Shown: positions 37,414 to 45,852 of the stretch, piece by piece
Layout of the letters: the number at the start of each line of letters is the position of its first letter
How positions within the stretch are numbered: position 1 is the stretch's first letter
NCBI GenBank assembly: GCA_016703745.1
Contig: JADJBK010000006.1
Span: forward strand, 248,001-312,000
Reading direction: 5' to 3'
DNA: 64,000 nucleotides
Source: Nitrosomonas sp.
GTDB taxonomy: Bacteria > Pseudomonadota > Gammaproteobacteria > Burkholderiales > Nitrosomonadaceae
Notes under the pieces: generated by a model
Told to the model about the DNA's origin: nothing
Seen by the model: the letters and a program-made list of their open reading frames with translations, nothing else
Databases searched by the model: none
Position numbers and translations under genes: made by a program

Positions 37414-38391
37414 ATGTCAACAATTTATTTTGCAACTAACCGTAATCCTGACGTGGTACAGGCACCAACTGGTTTTGGTGCGGGTTTTTCAGACTCTGGG
37501 CTGGGTGATCTGAGATTTGGGCAGGCCGAGATCAAGAAAGGCAAACTGGATGCCAAATCGATCCAGGTATTGCCGGATAATCCTAAAGAGGGATCGGAAG
37601 CTTTGTTCGGCCAGTTGCGTAAAAACATGAAAGTAGAGTGCACGGAGACGCTGGTATATATTCATGGCTTCAATGTTTCGTTTAAAGAAGCTGTTGAAGC
37701 TGGTGCCAGAATGGGTGATCGTTATCTCAAGATTTCAGGTAACCATTATCAGCCCAAAATTTTTGTATTTTCCTGGCCTTCAGATGGGAAAATTACCAGT
37801 TATAAGAATGATCGCCATGATGCCGAAGCTACCGGTTATGCCTTTGCCCGTGGCTTGATGAAACTCTCGCAATTTTTGCAGGATGCGCCAAAGAAAGAGG
37901 CCTGCCAGCAAAAAATTAATCTTATCGCTCACAGCATGGGCAACTATGTGTTGCGGCATGCCTTGCAGCAAGCAAAAAAAATTACCAATGGCGAGTCTTT
38001 GTCACGTATTTTCGACAACATTGTGCTTGCAGCCGCTGATGAAGATAATGACACGTTTGAGTTCGATCATAAACTGGCGCAGTTACCCGAGCTTGCGCAA
38101 CGCATTACCGTTTATTTCAACAAAGGAGACATGGCGCTCAAGGTGAGCGACTACACCAAGGGCAATCCCGATCGCCTTGGGCACGATGGTCCACGCAAAC
38201 CGCATGAGATACCTGCCAAGATAGTGTTGGTTGATACGAGTGGGGTGGTAACAGGCGTCAGCGAGCACTCCTACTATGTGGATGACAGCAAGGTCGCCAA
38301 GGATATCGTGGCCGTCCTGCAGGGTCAGAGCTCAGAAAACATTGCTTCACGGCAATATGTGCAGCATGCCAATAAATTTAAAATCGTGTGA
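37414..38391 (+). CDS. Alpha/beta hydrolase of the DUF900 family
   Basis: 325 residues. VYIHGFNVSFKEA is the oxyanion/His-Gly region, NLIAHSMGNYVL holds the nucleophilic Ser (G-x-S-x-G type: AHSMG), and the acid/His are expected in AADEDNDTF and GVSEHSYYVDD. No signal peptide, so probably cytoplasmic. Natural substrate is unknown. No gene on the same strand is close upstream. Confidence 0.85.
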   Translation: MSTIYFATNRNPDVVQAPTGFGAGFSDSGLGDLRFGQAEIKKGKLDAKSIQVLPDNPKEGSEALFGQLRKNMKVECTETLVYIHGFNVSFKEAVEAGARMGDRYLKISGNHYQPKIFVFSWPSDGKITSYKNDRHDAEATGYAFARGLMKLSQFLQDAPKKEACQQKINLIAHSMGNYVLRHALQQAKKITNGESLSRIFDNIVLAAADEDNDTFEFDHKLAQLPELAQRITVYFNKGDMALKVSDYTKGNPDRLGHDGPRKPHEIPAKIVLVDTSGVVTGVSEHSYYVDDSKVAKDIVAVLQGQSSENIASRQYVQHANKFKIV

Positions 38392-38607
38392 GTTTGCCTG
38401 ATTGGCACAGCGGTATGTTTGCCAACTGAGGATTTTAAAAAAATAGTCTAATTATTTGCTGGATGACATGATCGTAAATTTCATTTACTACGTTTGAGAT
38501 GGAATGTGCAAAGATCGTCCGTGATTATTAAATCGCTTCCATTTGCTGTTTGAGTTGGGTGGTCAATTGAAATGTTTTCTGGTGGTAACAATTTCAGGAT
38601 ATTTCCT

Positions 38608-39273
38608 ATGAAGAATGATGCTCGTAGAGGATTGCTCAAGAATGGATTACTAGTTGGGCTTGGCGGTTTTATTGGCATGACATTCAAGCGGCTGGCTGTA
38701 GCGAACTCAACTTTTAAGGTAACACCTGCAGAAGTAGAGGGGCCGTTTTATCCAGTCAGGCTGCCGCGTGATCAGGATTACGATCTGACCCATATAGCCG
38801 GGCGTGCAGGTGTCGCGCAAGGGGATCACATTTTGATCGCCGGGCGGGTGTTAGATGTGGCAGGGCAGCCAATAGAAGGAGCAAGAGTTGAAATCTGGCA
38901 GGCGAATGCGGCAGGGCGTTACCTGCATCCGAAAGATTCCAATCCAGCAAAGATTGATTTGGATTTTCAAGGTTTTGCTGCGGTATCAACGGATACCTTG
39001 GGCACATTTGTGTTCAAAACGGTTCTTCCCGGTGCTTATCCAGCGTCGTCATCGTGGGTGCGGCCACCTCATATTCATTTCAAGATTACTCACAAGCGCC
39101 ACGCTACCTTGATTACGCAGATGTATTTCCCAGATCATCCTCTCAATACGGATGATCTATTATTGAGGGTAAAGAGTCCCGGAGAGCAGGCATTGATGAC
39201 TGCTCACAAAACGGTTTTATCGGGTGCGCCCACAAAATACGAACACACTATCGTGCTTGAAAATAGAGAGTGA
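38608..39273 (+). CDS. Intradiol ring-cleavage dioxygenase family protein with Tat-like signal
   Basis: 221 residues from ATG 38608 (AGGA 8 bases upstream). RRGLLKNGLLVGLGG at the N-terminus resembles a twin-arginine signal. The dioxygenase fold carries AAGRYLHPKD and PGAYPASSSWVRPPHIHF, supplying two Tyr and two His ligands for Fe(III) as in protocatechuate 3,4-dioxygenase. Only one subunit is present. Such periplasmic forms are of unknown substrate. It is followed 30 bp later by trxB. Confidence 0.85.
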   Translation: MKNDARRGLLKNGLLVGLGGFIGMTFKRLAVANSTFKVTPAEVEGPFYPVRLPRDQDYDLTHIAGRAGVAQGDHILIAGRVLDVAGQPIEGARVEIWQANAAGRYLHPKDSNPAKIDLDFQGFAAVSTDTLGTFVFKTVLPGAYPASSSWVRPPHIHFKITHKRHATLITQMYFPDHPLNTDDLLLRVKSPGEQALMTAHKTVLSGAPTKYEHTIVLENRE

Positions 39274-39303
39274 CTTCCAATTTTAATGACGAAACTGAGG
39301 ATC

Positions 39304-40257
39304 ATGACAACAACAAAACATATTAAATTACTTATTTTAGGTTCAGGTCCAGCAGGCTATACGGCGGCAATTTATGCTGCGCGTGCCAATCTCAAGCCGG
39401 TGATAATTACTGGCCTGGCGCAAGGAGGGCAGTTGATGACAACAACTGATGTCGATAACTGGCCAGCTGATGTGATGGGTGTGCAGGGGCCGGAGCTGAT
39501 GGAGCGTTTTCAGAAGCACGCCGAGCGTTTTCAGTCTGAAATTGTGTTTGATCATATCCATACTGCGCACTTACAGGAGAAACCGATTCGCCTGATTGGC
39601 GATCAGGCAGTATACACCTGTGACGCTTTGATCATTGCAACAGGCGCTTCTGCGAAGTATCTGGGTTTGCCTTCAGAAGAAACATTCATGGGCAGAGGAG
39701 TTTCTGCCTGTGCTACCTGTGATGGTTTTTTTTATAAGGGGCAGGATGTAGCGGTTATTGGCGGTGGCAATACCGCCGTGGAAGAAGCGTTGTATCTTTC
39801 CAATATCGCACGTAAGGTAACGCTGGTACATCGACGCGATAAATTCCGTTCGGAAAAGATCATGATCGACAAATTGATGGAAAAAGTCGATAGCGGCAAG
39901 ATCGAGCTGGCGCTCAATCACGTGCTGGCAGAAATTTTAGGGGATGACAGCGGCGTCACCGGTGTCCGGCTGCAGCATACACAGACGAATTCTGAACGGG
40001 AACTTGCTTTGCAGGGCGTGTTCATCGCGATTGGGCATCATCCCAATACCGATATTTTCCAGGGGCAGCTGGAAATGGAAAGTGGTTATGTTGTTACCTT
40101 TGGCGGAAGAGAGGGTAACCTGACTGCAACCAGCATCCCCGGAGTATTTGCCGCCGGAGACGTGCAGGACCATATCTACCGTCAGGCGGTAACCAGTGCC
40201 GGAAGTGGTTGTATGGCGGCGCTGGATGCGGAAAAATATCTGGAGGGATTGGTTTGA
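39304..40257 (+). CDS. trxB: Thioredoxin reductase
   Basis: 317 residues from ATG 39304 (an earlier ATG at 39286 adds six codons). FAD-binding ILGSGPAGYTAAIYAARA, redox-active CATC (Cys136/Cys139), NADPH-binding VIGGGNTAVEEALYLS and C-terminal IPGVFAAGDVQDHIYRQ are present. It reduces thioredoxin with NADPH. Upstream ribosome signals for either start are weak. Confidence 0.95.
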   Translation: MTTTKHIKLLILGSGPAGYTAAIYAARANLKPVIITGLAQGGQLMTTTDVDNWPADVMGVQGPELMERFQKHAERFQSEIVFDHIHTAHLQEKPIRLIGDQAVYTCDALIIATGASAKYLGLPSEETFMGRGVSACATCDGFFYKGQDVAVIGGGNTAVEEALYLSNIARKVTLVHRRDKFRSEKIMIDKLMEKVDSGKIELALNHVLAEILGDDSGVTGVRLQHTQTNSERELALQGVFIAIGHHPNTDIFQGQLEMESGYVVTFGGREGNLTATSIPGVFAAGDVQDHIYRQAVTSAGSGCMAALDAEKYLEGLV

Positions 40258-40293
40258 GACCTGCCTTGATTTTACTGTCTGGTTCTGAGAAAC

Positions 40294-40869
40294 GTGGATG
40301 ATGACGAACCATCTCTGGAAAATAAGAAAAAAGACGATGCTCAGATAGAGCAAACCCTTTTTCGTGAGGCCATGCACGATGTCAAGCCGTTAAGGAAAAA
40401 GGAAAAAATTGACCGGATAACACCCGCTACTCTGCATTCAGTAATTAAAAAACGCAGGAGCAGGGCGGTTGGTATGGTTGCTATACCGGATATTTTTTCC
40501 GATCATCTAACAGTAGAAACAGCAGAAAAGGATGATGGATCATTCATCCGGCCTGGTTTGCAGCGGCAGACGTTACGCAAGCTGCGTCGCGGTGACTGGC
40601 CTGTTCAGGCTCAACTGGATTTGCATGGGTTGACGCGCGAAGCAGCTCGTCGCACCCTGGCTGTTTTTCTGATGGACAGCGTTCAACAAGGTTGTCGTTG
40701 TGTACGTGTTATTCATGGAAAGGGGCTCAGTTCCACGGACAAAGAACCCGTACTAAAAAAACTGACTGGTAACTGGCTTACGCAACATGAGTCAGTGCTC
40801 GCCTTTTGCCAGGCGAGACTGGAAAATGGTGGAAGCGGCGCACTGGAAGTGCTGCTGAAGAAACATTAA
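40294..40869 (+). CDS. Smr-domain protein
   Basis: 191 residues, GTG start 40294. The Smr domain covers the C-terminal half: AQLDLHGLTREAARRTLAVF (LDLHG), RVIHGKGL (HGKG) and GGSGALEVLLKKH. Stand-alone Smr proteins are endonucleases active on DNA or mRNA, including at stalled ribosomes in bacteria. The N-terminal 90 residues are charged and of unknown structure. It follows trxB by 36 bp. Confidence 0.9.
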   Translation: MDDDEPSLENKKKDDAQIEQTLFREAMHDVKPLRKKEKIDRITPATLHSVIKKRRSRAVGMVAIPDIFSDHLTVETAEKDDGSFIRPGLQRQTLRKLRRGDWPVQAQLDLHGLTREAARRTLAVFLMDSVQQGCRCVRVIHGKGLSSTDKEPVLKKLTGNWLTQHESVLAFCQARLENGGSGALEVLLKKH

Positions 40870-41195
40870 CTGAGGGTGTCCTGGATTTTGTGTAAACGGC
40901 GATTCAGGCATTTCAGCTTGATCTGACCCAGCAAACACAGCAGACGGTTTATGCGCTGGAACTCAAGAAGGGCAGAACCAGTGCCACCAGCAGTTATCGA
41001 TGGTGGCATGGCCGCCTCGGGGTCGTGGCTAGTATGACCCGATCTTACTCGTTAGGTTTATTTGGAATTGTAGGCTGGTTTGATAAACTGCGCATTTGCG
41101 GAGATTGCCGAGTTTCCGCTGTTGCTCCAATCCGGCCTACGAGTTAATCAGCGGAACCGGATTGCGTTCCGCCTTACGGGCTGGTCGTGAAACAA
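40870..41195. other. Accessory remnant sequence, no intact gene
   Basis: An open stretch around 40895-41085 reads as AIQAFQLDLTQQTQQTVYAL and continues to about VGWFDKL without a start, looking like a decayed coding fragment of unknown family. From about 41060, AATTGTAGGCTGG and CCAATCCGGCCTACGAGTTA form inverted segments that may be an old insertion boundary. Confidence 0.3.
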
Positions 41196-41222
41196 GTGTG
41201 TTTAGTAAACTGTCACCGTAAA
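41196..41222. repeat. Half copy of the 85-bp palindromic element
   Basis: GTGTGTTTAGTAAACTGTCACCGTAA (right arm only), followed by a second CACCGTAAAT. The left arm is absent. It lies just beyond the 3' end of the porin gene. Confidence 0.75.
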
Positions 41223-41244
41223 TCACCGTAAATCCAGCTCAGCT

Positions 41245-42867
41245 TTAAAAATCAACTGTAACCTGAGTCAGGAACGAAGTGATGTTGGCGTCATTAAAGC
41301 CGTTGGTACGCGCACCAGCACCACCTGCAAAGCCATTGCCGTTTGCAGTCGGGGTTGCTGCAGTGTTGATGTTTAACACATGAACAATGTTGCTCTGAAT
41401 TTTTATGTTTGAATGCGGATACCAGTTTAAGCCAAATCTGACCATATCGGCTTTGCCACCCTTGATTACCCCCGAATTTAAATCGATATAGTCATAGCCA
41501 AAGGCAACTTCCCATGCACCCAATCCTCCACCATTCCATTGAAAAGGGCGACTGGGTTTGATCCGGTTTGCTGCGCCGTTCTTGACATGGTAGGTTTTGG
41601 ATTCGCCAGTGAGAAAGTAACTCACAAAACCGTAGAAGCCAGTTAAATGTTCTCCGCTGTAGCCGACGCCATTTATGTTTGTGCGTAAGTATTCAGCCTG
41701 CGCAGAGAATGGACCATAAACAAACCAACCTTCAGCACCAAAGCGATCATAGCTGGTAATTTGGCGGCGATTGGGATCACCTCGTGCGCCGGTACTTAAA
41801 TTCCCGGTATTCAGTATGTTGGTTCGATCTACGTTGGTTCCCGGAAAAGCAGTAAATGTCATTCCGCCCCCCCCGCCATTTGAACCTTCGCCCACCATTG
41901 TGCCGTCAGCCCGGTATTGGGTATTGACGTTAGTGTGACCTGCGGAGACGCCGATATGCATGAATTTTGTATCATCGATCATCCAGGGTCTGCCACTGAT
42001 ACGGCCGATACCTTCCCATCCGCTATCGCCTGAACCGTTATTACGACTCTGGTTACCATTGGCGTTCACCGAGGTGGAAGCAGCTGACCAGCCACCAATA
42101 GGCTCTGTTTGAAAGGCCAATCCTGTTTGCCACCGCTGAACTGCATAGTTGATGCCGATACCTGTTCTATATGTATTCGGGTTATCAACAAACGAATTGA
42201 CCGACATATGGCGTTCAATGAAGGTAATGAAGCGATTACTGGCTGCTTCTTCCAGGCTGAATGGTTCTTTGAATGAACCAATTTTATAAGATAGCGCATC
42301 AGTATGATTTAACCGAACAAAGGCATCAGTAATGCCAGATCCGACCGTACCATTGCCCCGGCTAAAATCGAACTCGAATTTATAGTCCCATATTTTAAAA
42401 AAGGTTCCTTCTGCACCAAGACGAGCGCGACGGATATTCATGCCGCTATTCAATTCATTCGGCAGATTGTTTCCGAAAGCCGGACTGACGTCATTGATGA
42501 AATTGTATTGAGAAGCTGGCTGAATGCGTCCATTGATCGACATTGAGAAATTTCCATCTTTGGTCGCCCAGTGCAGGCCACGTTCATCAAAATGACCATG
42601 TATTTTTTCAACTTCATTGACTCGTTCTTCGAGTACCGAAACCTGGCTGGCTAGCTCTGATGATTCGGTTTGTGAGGAAGGTTCTGCCGTGTTAACCGTT
42701 GCTTTCCCGGATTTTTCAAATGTACCCATATGAACCCGACCAGGGCCGGGTTCTGAGAATATTTGCTTGGTTTCCGTATCCACGTATAAATCAAGCGCAT
42801 AAGTATTGAAGACCACACCCGTAAAGGCTAGAAAAGTAATTGCCAAGACACGTATAAAAATTCGCAT
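41245..42867 (-). CDS. Phosphate-selective (OprO/OprP-type) porin
   Basis: 540 residues from ATG 42867; the frame is open upstream but MRIFIRVLAITFLAFTGVVF is a signal peptide (cleavage near YALD). Residues 70-100 form a coiled-coil segment (SELASQVSVLEERVNEVEKI), then an outer-membrane barrel with GNFSMSINGRIQPASQYNF, RRARLGAEGTFFKIWDYKFE and a terminal Phe (VTVDF). Family OprO/P forms trimeric phosphate or polyphosphate channels; here selectivity is inferred. It lies between half-copies of the palindromic element and about 20 kb from pstCAB. Confidence 0.85.
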   Translation of the reverse strand: MRIFIRVLAITFLAFTGVVFNTYALDLYVDTETKQIFSEPGPGRVHMGTFEKSGKATVNTAEPSSQTESSELASQVSVLEERVNEVEKIHGHFDERGLHWATKDGNFSMSINGRIQPASQYNFINDVSPAFGNNLPNELNSGMNIRRARLGAEGTFFKIWDYKFEFDFSRGNGTVGSGITDAFVRLNHTDALSYKIGSFKEPFSLEEAASNRFITFIERHMSVNSFVDNPNTYRTGIGINYAVQRWQTGLAFQTEPIGGWSAASTSVNANGNQSRNNGSGDSGWEGIGRISGRPWMIDDTKFMHIGVSAGHTNVNTQYRADGTMVGEGSNGGGGGMTFTAFPGTNVDRTNILNTGNLSTGARGDPNRRQITSYDRFGAEGWFVYGPFSAQAEYLRTNINGVGYSGEHLTGFYGFVSYFLTGESKTYHVKNGAANRIKPSRPFQWNGGGLGAWEVAFGYDYIDLNSGVIKGGKADMVRFGLNWYPHSNIKIQSNIVHVLNINTAATPTANGNGFAGGAGARTNGFNDANITSFLTQVTVDF

Positions 42868-43164
42868 AATCTCTTTTGTTCCTTTGATTAAAAGAATAGG
42901 CTTCTTATACCGTCCAAATGTTACAGTTTTATTAAATGTAATATTGGCTCTGCTTAAAGTGGTTTCCACTAACGGGTTCCTTCGCTTAGGGGGCGGAAAG
43001 ATGAGCATCTCAGCGATATTGTAAAAAAGCATTTGAAAAAAGCCAGAATACATACGATACCCGCCGTCTCAAAATAGCCATGTCTTACCAAGGCCGATCC
43101 GTGGGTCAGCGGCGAATAAGCCGTCTAAACTGTTTGAAGGGGTAAATCCATCAGATCCACAATC

Positions 43165-43255
43165 CATGTCCTGCGACGCAGGATTGTTTGGGCAACTCAA
43201 AAGAGCACTGGCAGAGCGTATGCTGCAAGCCGAGCTAGATCACCAATCTTGGGGG
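43165..43255 (+). pseudogene. IS256-family transposase N-terminal fragment
   Basis: Reading gives SCDAGLFGQLKRALAERMLQ followed by AELDHQSW, the start of a mutator-type (IS256) transposase where L-x-K-A-L-x-E-R-x-L-x-x-E-L-x-x-H is conserved. The rest of the element is missing. It ends just before a half palindrome. Confidence 0.6.
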
Positions 43256-43264
43256 GTATAAATA

Positions 43265-43285
43265 ATTTAGTAAACTGTCACCGTA
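43265..43285. repeat. Half copy of the 85-bp palindromic element
   Basis: TTTAGTAAACTGTCACCGTA: right arm only, with no left arm within 60 bp. It follows the IS256 fragment and precedes the first attC-like sequence. Confidence 0.75.
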
Positions 43286-43321
43286 GTCTCATGAAAATAG
43301 TAATGAGTTTATGTTGCTTGA

Positions 43322-43381
43322 CAATACTTGTGGATATAGGCAGCATTGCTGGCCTATGAGAATGTTTTCTATATTACGTTA
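43322..43381. other. attC-like terminal half (integron), copy A
   Basis: CTTGTGGATATAGGC...GGCCTATGAGAATG...ATTACGTTAGGC. It ends in the attC R'' core GTTAGGC right before the cassette gene at 43395 and contains the inverted pair AGGCAGCA/TGCTGGCCT. The same 60 bases recur with four mismatches at 44577-44640, at the same position before another cassette. Confidence 0.6.
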
Positions 43382-43394
43382 GGCGAATAAAATC

Positions 43395-44009
43395 ATGGGA
43401 ACCATGCCGTACAAAGAAATCTTGAGCGCCTTTGCTATTGCTCTCACATTTGCAGCATTCGTACCCTATATCCGTACAATAATTCACGGTACAACCAAGC
43501 CCCACGTTTTTTCCTGGTTCATTTGGGGCACAACAACCTTCGTGGTTTTTCTTGCACAGCTCGAAGGTAAAGGCGGGGTAGGTGCTTGGCCCATCGGGGT
43601 TTCGGGTGTCATCACGCTGTTTGTTGCATTTTTGGCTTACGTAAAGCGTGCTGACATTACAATCACAAAAACAGATTGGTTGTTTTTCGCCTCGGCACTG
43701 TCTTCTTTGCCGCTTTGGTACCTCACGTCTGACCCATTGTGGGCTATTGTCATTCTTACCACCGTCGATGTCCTTGGGTTTGGGCCAACGGCCAGGAAGG
43801 TCTATAGTTTCCCGCATTCCGAGTCTTTGCTGTTCTTCGCTCTGTTCGCCGCCCGCAATCTCATCGTCATTGGGGCGCTTGAGACTCACTCGGTAACAAC
43901 AGTTTTGTTTCCTGCGGTTATTGCGGCGGCTTGTATGTTGCTAATGGCAATGGCAACGTATCGAAGGCGAGTGGAGCAATATGAGAGCACAAAGCAGAAA
44001 ATCGCCTAA
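43395..44009 (+). CDS. Cassette gene: predicted multi-span membrane protein, unknown
   Basis: 204 residues. Six or seven hydrophobic segments (for example AIALTFAAFVPYI, VFSWFIWGTTTFVVFLAQL, WAIVILTTVDVLGFG, LLFFALFAARNLIVIGAL, FPAVIAAACMLLMAMATY). No family is recognised. It starts 14 bp after an attC core and ends with GCCTAAC, the start of an attC that is then cut by palindrome copy 2, so it is a typical integron cassette. Confidence 0.65.
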   Translation: MGTMPYKEILSAFAIALTFAAFVPYIRTIIHGTTKPHVFSWFIWGTTTFVVFLAQLEGKGGVGAWPIGVSGVITLFVAFLAYVKRADITITKTDWLFFASALSSLPLWYLTSDPLWAIVILTTVDVLGFGPTARKVYSFPHSESLLFFALFAARNLIVIGALETHSVTTVLFPAVIAAACMLLMAMATYRRRVEQYESTKQKIA

Positions 44010-44015
44010 CATGGG

Positions 44016-44100
44016 TTACGGTGACAGTTTACTAAATATACCGATTATGCAACATTGCCAGCATGGCATAGTTAGTGTATTTGGTAAACTGTCACCGTAA
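44016..44100. repeat. 85-bp palindromic RAYT-derived element, copy 2
   Basis: TTACGGTGACAGTTTACTAA ... TTTGGTAAACTGTCACCGTAA, exactly 85 bp, core ...GCAACATTGCCAGCATGGCA.... It is inserted 6 bp after the stop of the cassette gene, inside the attC start GCCTAACATGGG. A duplicate CACCGTAATTC follows. Confidence 0.9.
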
Positions 44101-44112
44101 TTCTCACCGTAA

Positions 44113-44308
44113 TTCCATTGCCAACGTCATCCGTGGTGACGCTTATGAACGTCGACGCCTTGTTGCGTCTGAAATTTGAAAACAAGCCAGTAAATGGGCT
44201 TGTTTCCAGAGAGAAACGGCTGTTTTCATAAAAATCAGCGTCACTATTTGAAGTAGTGGTCAGTTTTTGAGTGACTGCCGTTCAGAATGTTTGTTTTTCA
44301 GAGGTTCC
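44113..44308 (+). mobile_element. 3' remnant of the IS5-family element
   Basis: About 196 bp closely matching (inverted) the end of the complete IS at 58411-59603: transposase C-terminus ANVIRGDAYERRRLVASEI, stop, the AAACAAGCCAGTAAATG... hairpin and the terminal repeat ending CAGAGGTTCC. Several point differences from the complete copy suggest it is older. Confidence 0.85.
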
Positions 44309-44477
44309 TTAGAGATAAATATGGCATGTTTGAGCCTGACTTATTACCTTGGAGAACTATTAGAGATGCGCTGAGTGACACTCCTGACCCAAAATCAAAT
44401 CACGGCATAATTGACCACATTTTTCGTGATGGTGCACGTACATATCCAGGCCATACAGGAAGCGATTTTGATTGGAG
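44309..44477 (+). pseudogene. C5-cytosine DNA methyltransferase fragment
   Basis: The frame reads LRDKYGMFEPDLLPWRTIRD then ALSDTPDPKSNHGIIDHIFR and DGARTYPGHTGSDFDW. W-R-T-x-R-D-A-L..., NHGI-x-DHIFRDGAR-x-YPGHTGS is the target-recognition and post-TRD region of C5-MTases. The N-terminal catalytic half is missing (IS remnant junction) and the C-terminus is cut by palindrome copy 3. A decayed restriction-modification gene. Confidence 0.65.
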
Positions 44478-44562
44478 TTACGGTGACAGTTTACTAAATA
44501 TACCGATTATGCAACATTGCCAGCATGGCATAGTTAGTGTATTTGGTAAACCGTCACCGTAA
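44478..44562. repeat. 85-bp palindromic RAYT-derived element, copy 3
   Basis: 85 bp, almost identical to copy 2 (core GATTATGCAACATTGCCAGC). It interrupts the methyltransferase remnant. A second CTGTCACCGTAATTC follows immediately (44565-44579). Confidence 0.9.
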
Positions 44563-44576
44563 TTCTGTCACCGTAA

Positions 44577-44640
44577 TTCAATGCTTGTGGATATAGGCGG
44601 CATTGCTGGGCTATGAGAATGTTTTCTATATTACGTTATG
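44577..44640. other. attC-like terminal half, copy B
   Basis: Repeats the 60-base sequence of 43322-43381 (CTTGTGGATATAGGC...ATTACGTTATG). It ends in GTTATG, an attC-type core, just before the next cassette gene. Confidence 0.55.
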
Positions 44641-44656
44641 TTGATTTGATCGAAAT

Positions 44657-45121
44657 ATGCTCGAAAAGATAATTAGTGGCGGTCAGACGGGAGCGGATAG
44701 GGCCGCTCTTGATGCTGCCCTTGAAAGTGTGTTTCCAATTGGTGGTAGCTGTCCAGTTGGCCGTATGGCCGAGGACGGCCCAATTGATCCCTGTTATTCG
44801 CTCACTGAAATTGGTGGCGGATATAGGGCACGTACCAAGAAAAATGTAGAGGATTCCGATGGTACGGTAATTTTTTATGACTGCTATCTTCGGGGCGGTA
44901 CTGAACAAACGGTAGCTTTCTGTATCAAGGCAGGTAAGCCTTACAAACTTATTGATATTGATATTGTAAACGTCGATATTGCAGCAAATAGAACGCTGCT
45001 ATTTGTAAATGATCACACAATAAAAGTTCTCAATGCGGCAGGTCCACGGCAAAGCGGTTGTCCTGCTATTTATGAATTTGTGAAAAAAACCATAAAACTG
45101 GTAATTTCAAAATCAACATAA
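44657..45121 (+). CDS. Cassette gene: YpsA-like/putative molybdenum carrier family protein
   Basis: 154 residues. EKIISGGQTGADRAALDAAL is the nucleotide-binding start of the YpsA/LOG-like Rossmann family (PF12694, named putative molybdenum carrier), with CPVGRMAEDGPID and YYRARTKKNV-type segments (here GGGYRARTKKNVEDSDGTVI). Biochemical role unknown; YpsA relatives are proposed to sense ADP-ribose or NAD derivatives. It is bounded by attC sequences on both sides, so it is a mobile cassette. Confidence 0.7.
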   Translation: MLEKIISGGQTGADRAALDAALESVFPIGGSCPVGRMAEDGPIDPCYSLTEIGGGYRARTKKNVEDSDGTVIFYDCYLRGGTEQTVAFCIKAGKPYKLIDIDIVNVDIAANRTLLFVNDHTIKVLNAAGPRQSGCPAIYEFVKKTIKLVISKST

Positions 45122-45236
45122 CAAGTCGTTCAAGCCGACAGCCCTATGCTACACAATTGGCTGTGCATGCGCTTTGCGCATTATTGCACAACCAATTGCT
45201 CCGCTACGGTCTGCGGCTTAACTCCGGCGTTATGTG
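45119..45236. other. attC recombination site, about 118 bp
   Basis: Begins ATAACAAGTCGTTCAAGCCG and ends CGGCTTAACTCCGGCGTTATG, giving the complementary outer pairs (TAAC...GTTA; TTCAAGCCG...CGGCTTAA) of a folded integron site. The inner part CAATTGGCTGTGCATGCGC... also pairs. A classic 59-base-element-type site. Confidence 0.75.
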
Positions 45237-45259
45237 CTCAACAATGGAGGTGATGAATT

Positions 45260-45448
45260 ATGAGTACTGCTAAAGAAGAGGTAAAAGTGCTTCTGGATAA
45301 ACTCCCTGACGATTGTTCATTGGAAGATGTCCAGTATCACCTATACGTGGTGAAGAAAATCCACAGGGGGATCGAACGTGCCAAGAAGGAAGGGGCGCTT
45401 AGCCAGAATGAGGTCGAAAGGAAACTCGGTAAATGGACCTCGAAATAA
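45260..45448 (+). CDS. Cassette antitoxin of the ParE-type pair
   Basis: 62 residues with a strong ribosome site (GGAGGTGA). A helical, highly charged protein (LLDKLPDDCSLEDVQYHLYV) ending in a basic segment; small size and position before a ParE-type toxin mark it as the antitoxin. It overlaps the toxin by 16 bp. The exact antitoxin family is not recognised. Confidence 0.7.
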   Translation: MSTAKEEVKVLLDKLPDDCSLEDVQYHLYVVKKIHRGIERAKKEGALSQNEVERKLGKWTSK

Positions 45449-45747
45449 GGTGGTCGCCAGAGGCAATCGAGGATCTGGAAGCCATTGCCGAATATATAGC
45501 GCGGGATTCTGAGTTTTACGCTCGGGCAGTTGTCACAGAAATATTATCGGTTTCTCGGAGCATCGGCGAGTTCCCTTTGATAGGCCGCATAGTTCCAGAG
45601 ATCGGTGATGAGCGCGTTCGAGAGCGATTCATTTACAGCTATCGATTAGTGTATCGGGTTGAATCCGTGAGAATTCTGATTGTGGCAGTGATACATGGGA
45701 AAAGACTGCTTGAGAATATCGCGGAACGATTGGAAGCCAGCACATAA
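45433..45747 (+). CDS. RelE/ParE-type toxin in an integron cassette
   Basis: 104 residues. EIRWSPEAIEDLEAIAEYIA start, FPLIGRIVPEIGDERVRER and RFIYSYRLVYRV with VIHGKRLL end are characteristic of ParE/RelE-superfamily toxins (gyrase poison or mRNase; which one cannot be told). With the overlapping antitoxin it forms a stabilising module, common in integron arrays. It ends at an attC site. Confidence 0.8.
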   Translation: MDLEIRWSPEAIEDLEAIAEYIARDSEFYARAVVTEILSVSRSIGEFPLIGRIVPEIGDERVRERFIYSYRLVYRVESVRILIVAVIHGKRLLENIAERLEAST

Positions 45748-45802
45748 CAAGCCCATCCAACCGACGCCAAAAAGCGGCGTGGCTGATGGGCGGCGTTAGG
45801 GC
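45744..45802. other. attC recombination site, 59 bp, best preserved
   Basis: ATAACAAGCCCATCCAACCG then ACGCCAAAAAGCGGCGTGG then CTGATGGGCGGCGTTAGG. The outer R core TAACAA pairs with the GTTAGG core, CCCATC with GATGGG, and GCCAAAAAGCGGC makes the inner loop. It overlaps the toxin stop. Textbook size and symmetry. Confidence 0.85.
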
Positions 45803-45852
45803 TCCTCATTTAACTCTTGATTTTAGTGTAATAAAGGTATATTTTGTATACC

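Noticed and set aside
38392..38470. Terminator TTGGCA...TGCCAA after the DUF900 gene
   Set aside because: The 12-base loop and absence of a T run right after the stem make it weak.
41245..43053. 602-codon version of the porin gene
   Set aside because: The first 62 codons have no signal or family resemblance; the signal peptide starts at ATG 42867.
43374..43889. Minus-strand open frame of 171 codons opposite the cassette membrane protein
   Set aside because: It is Cys/Lys-rich with no family match and is antisense to a better gene with an attC context.
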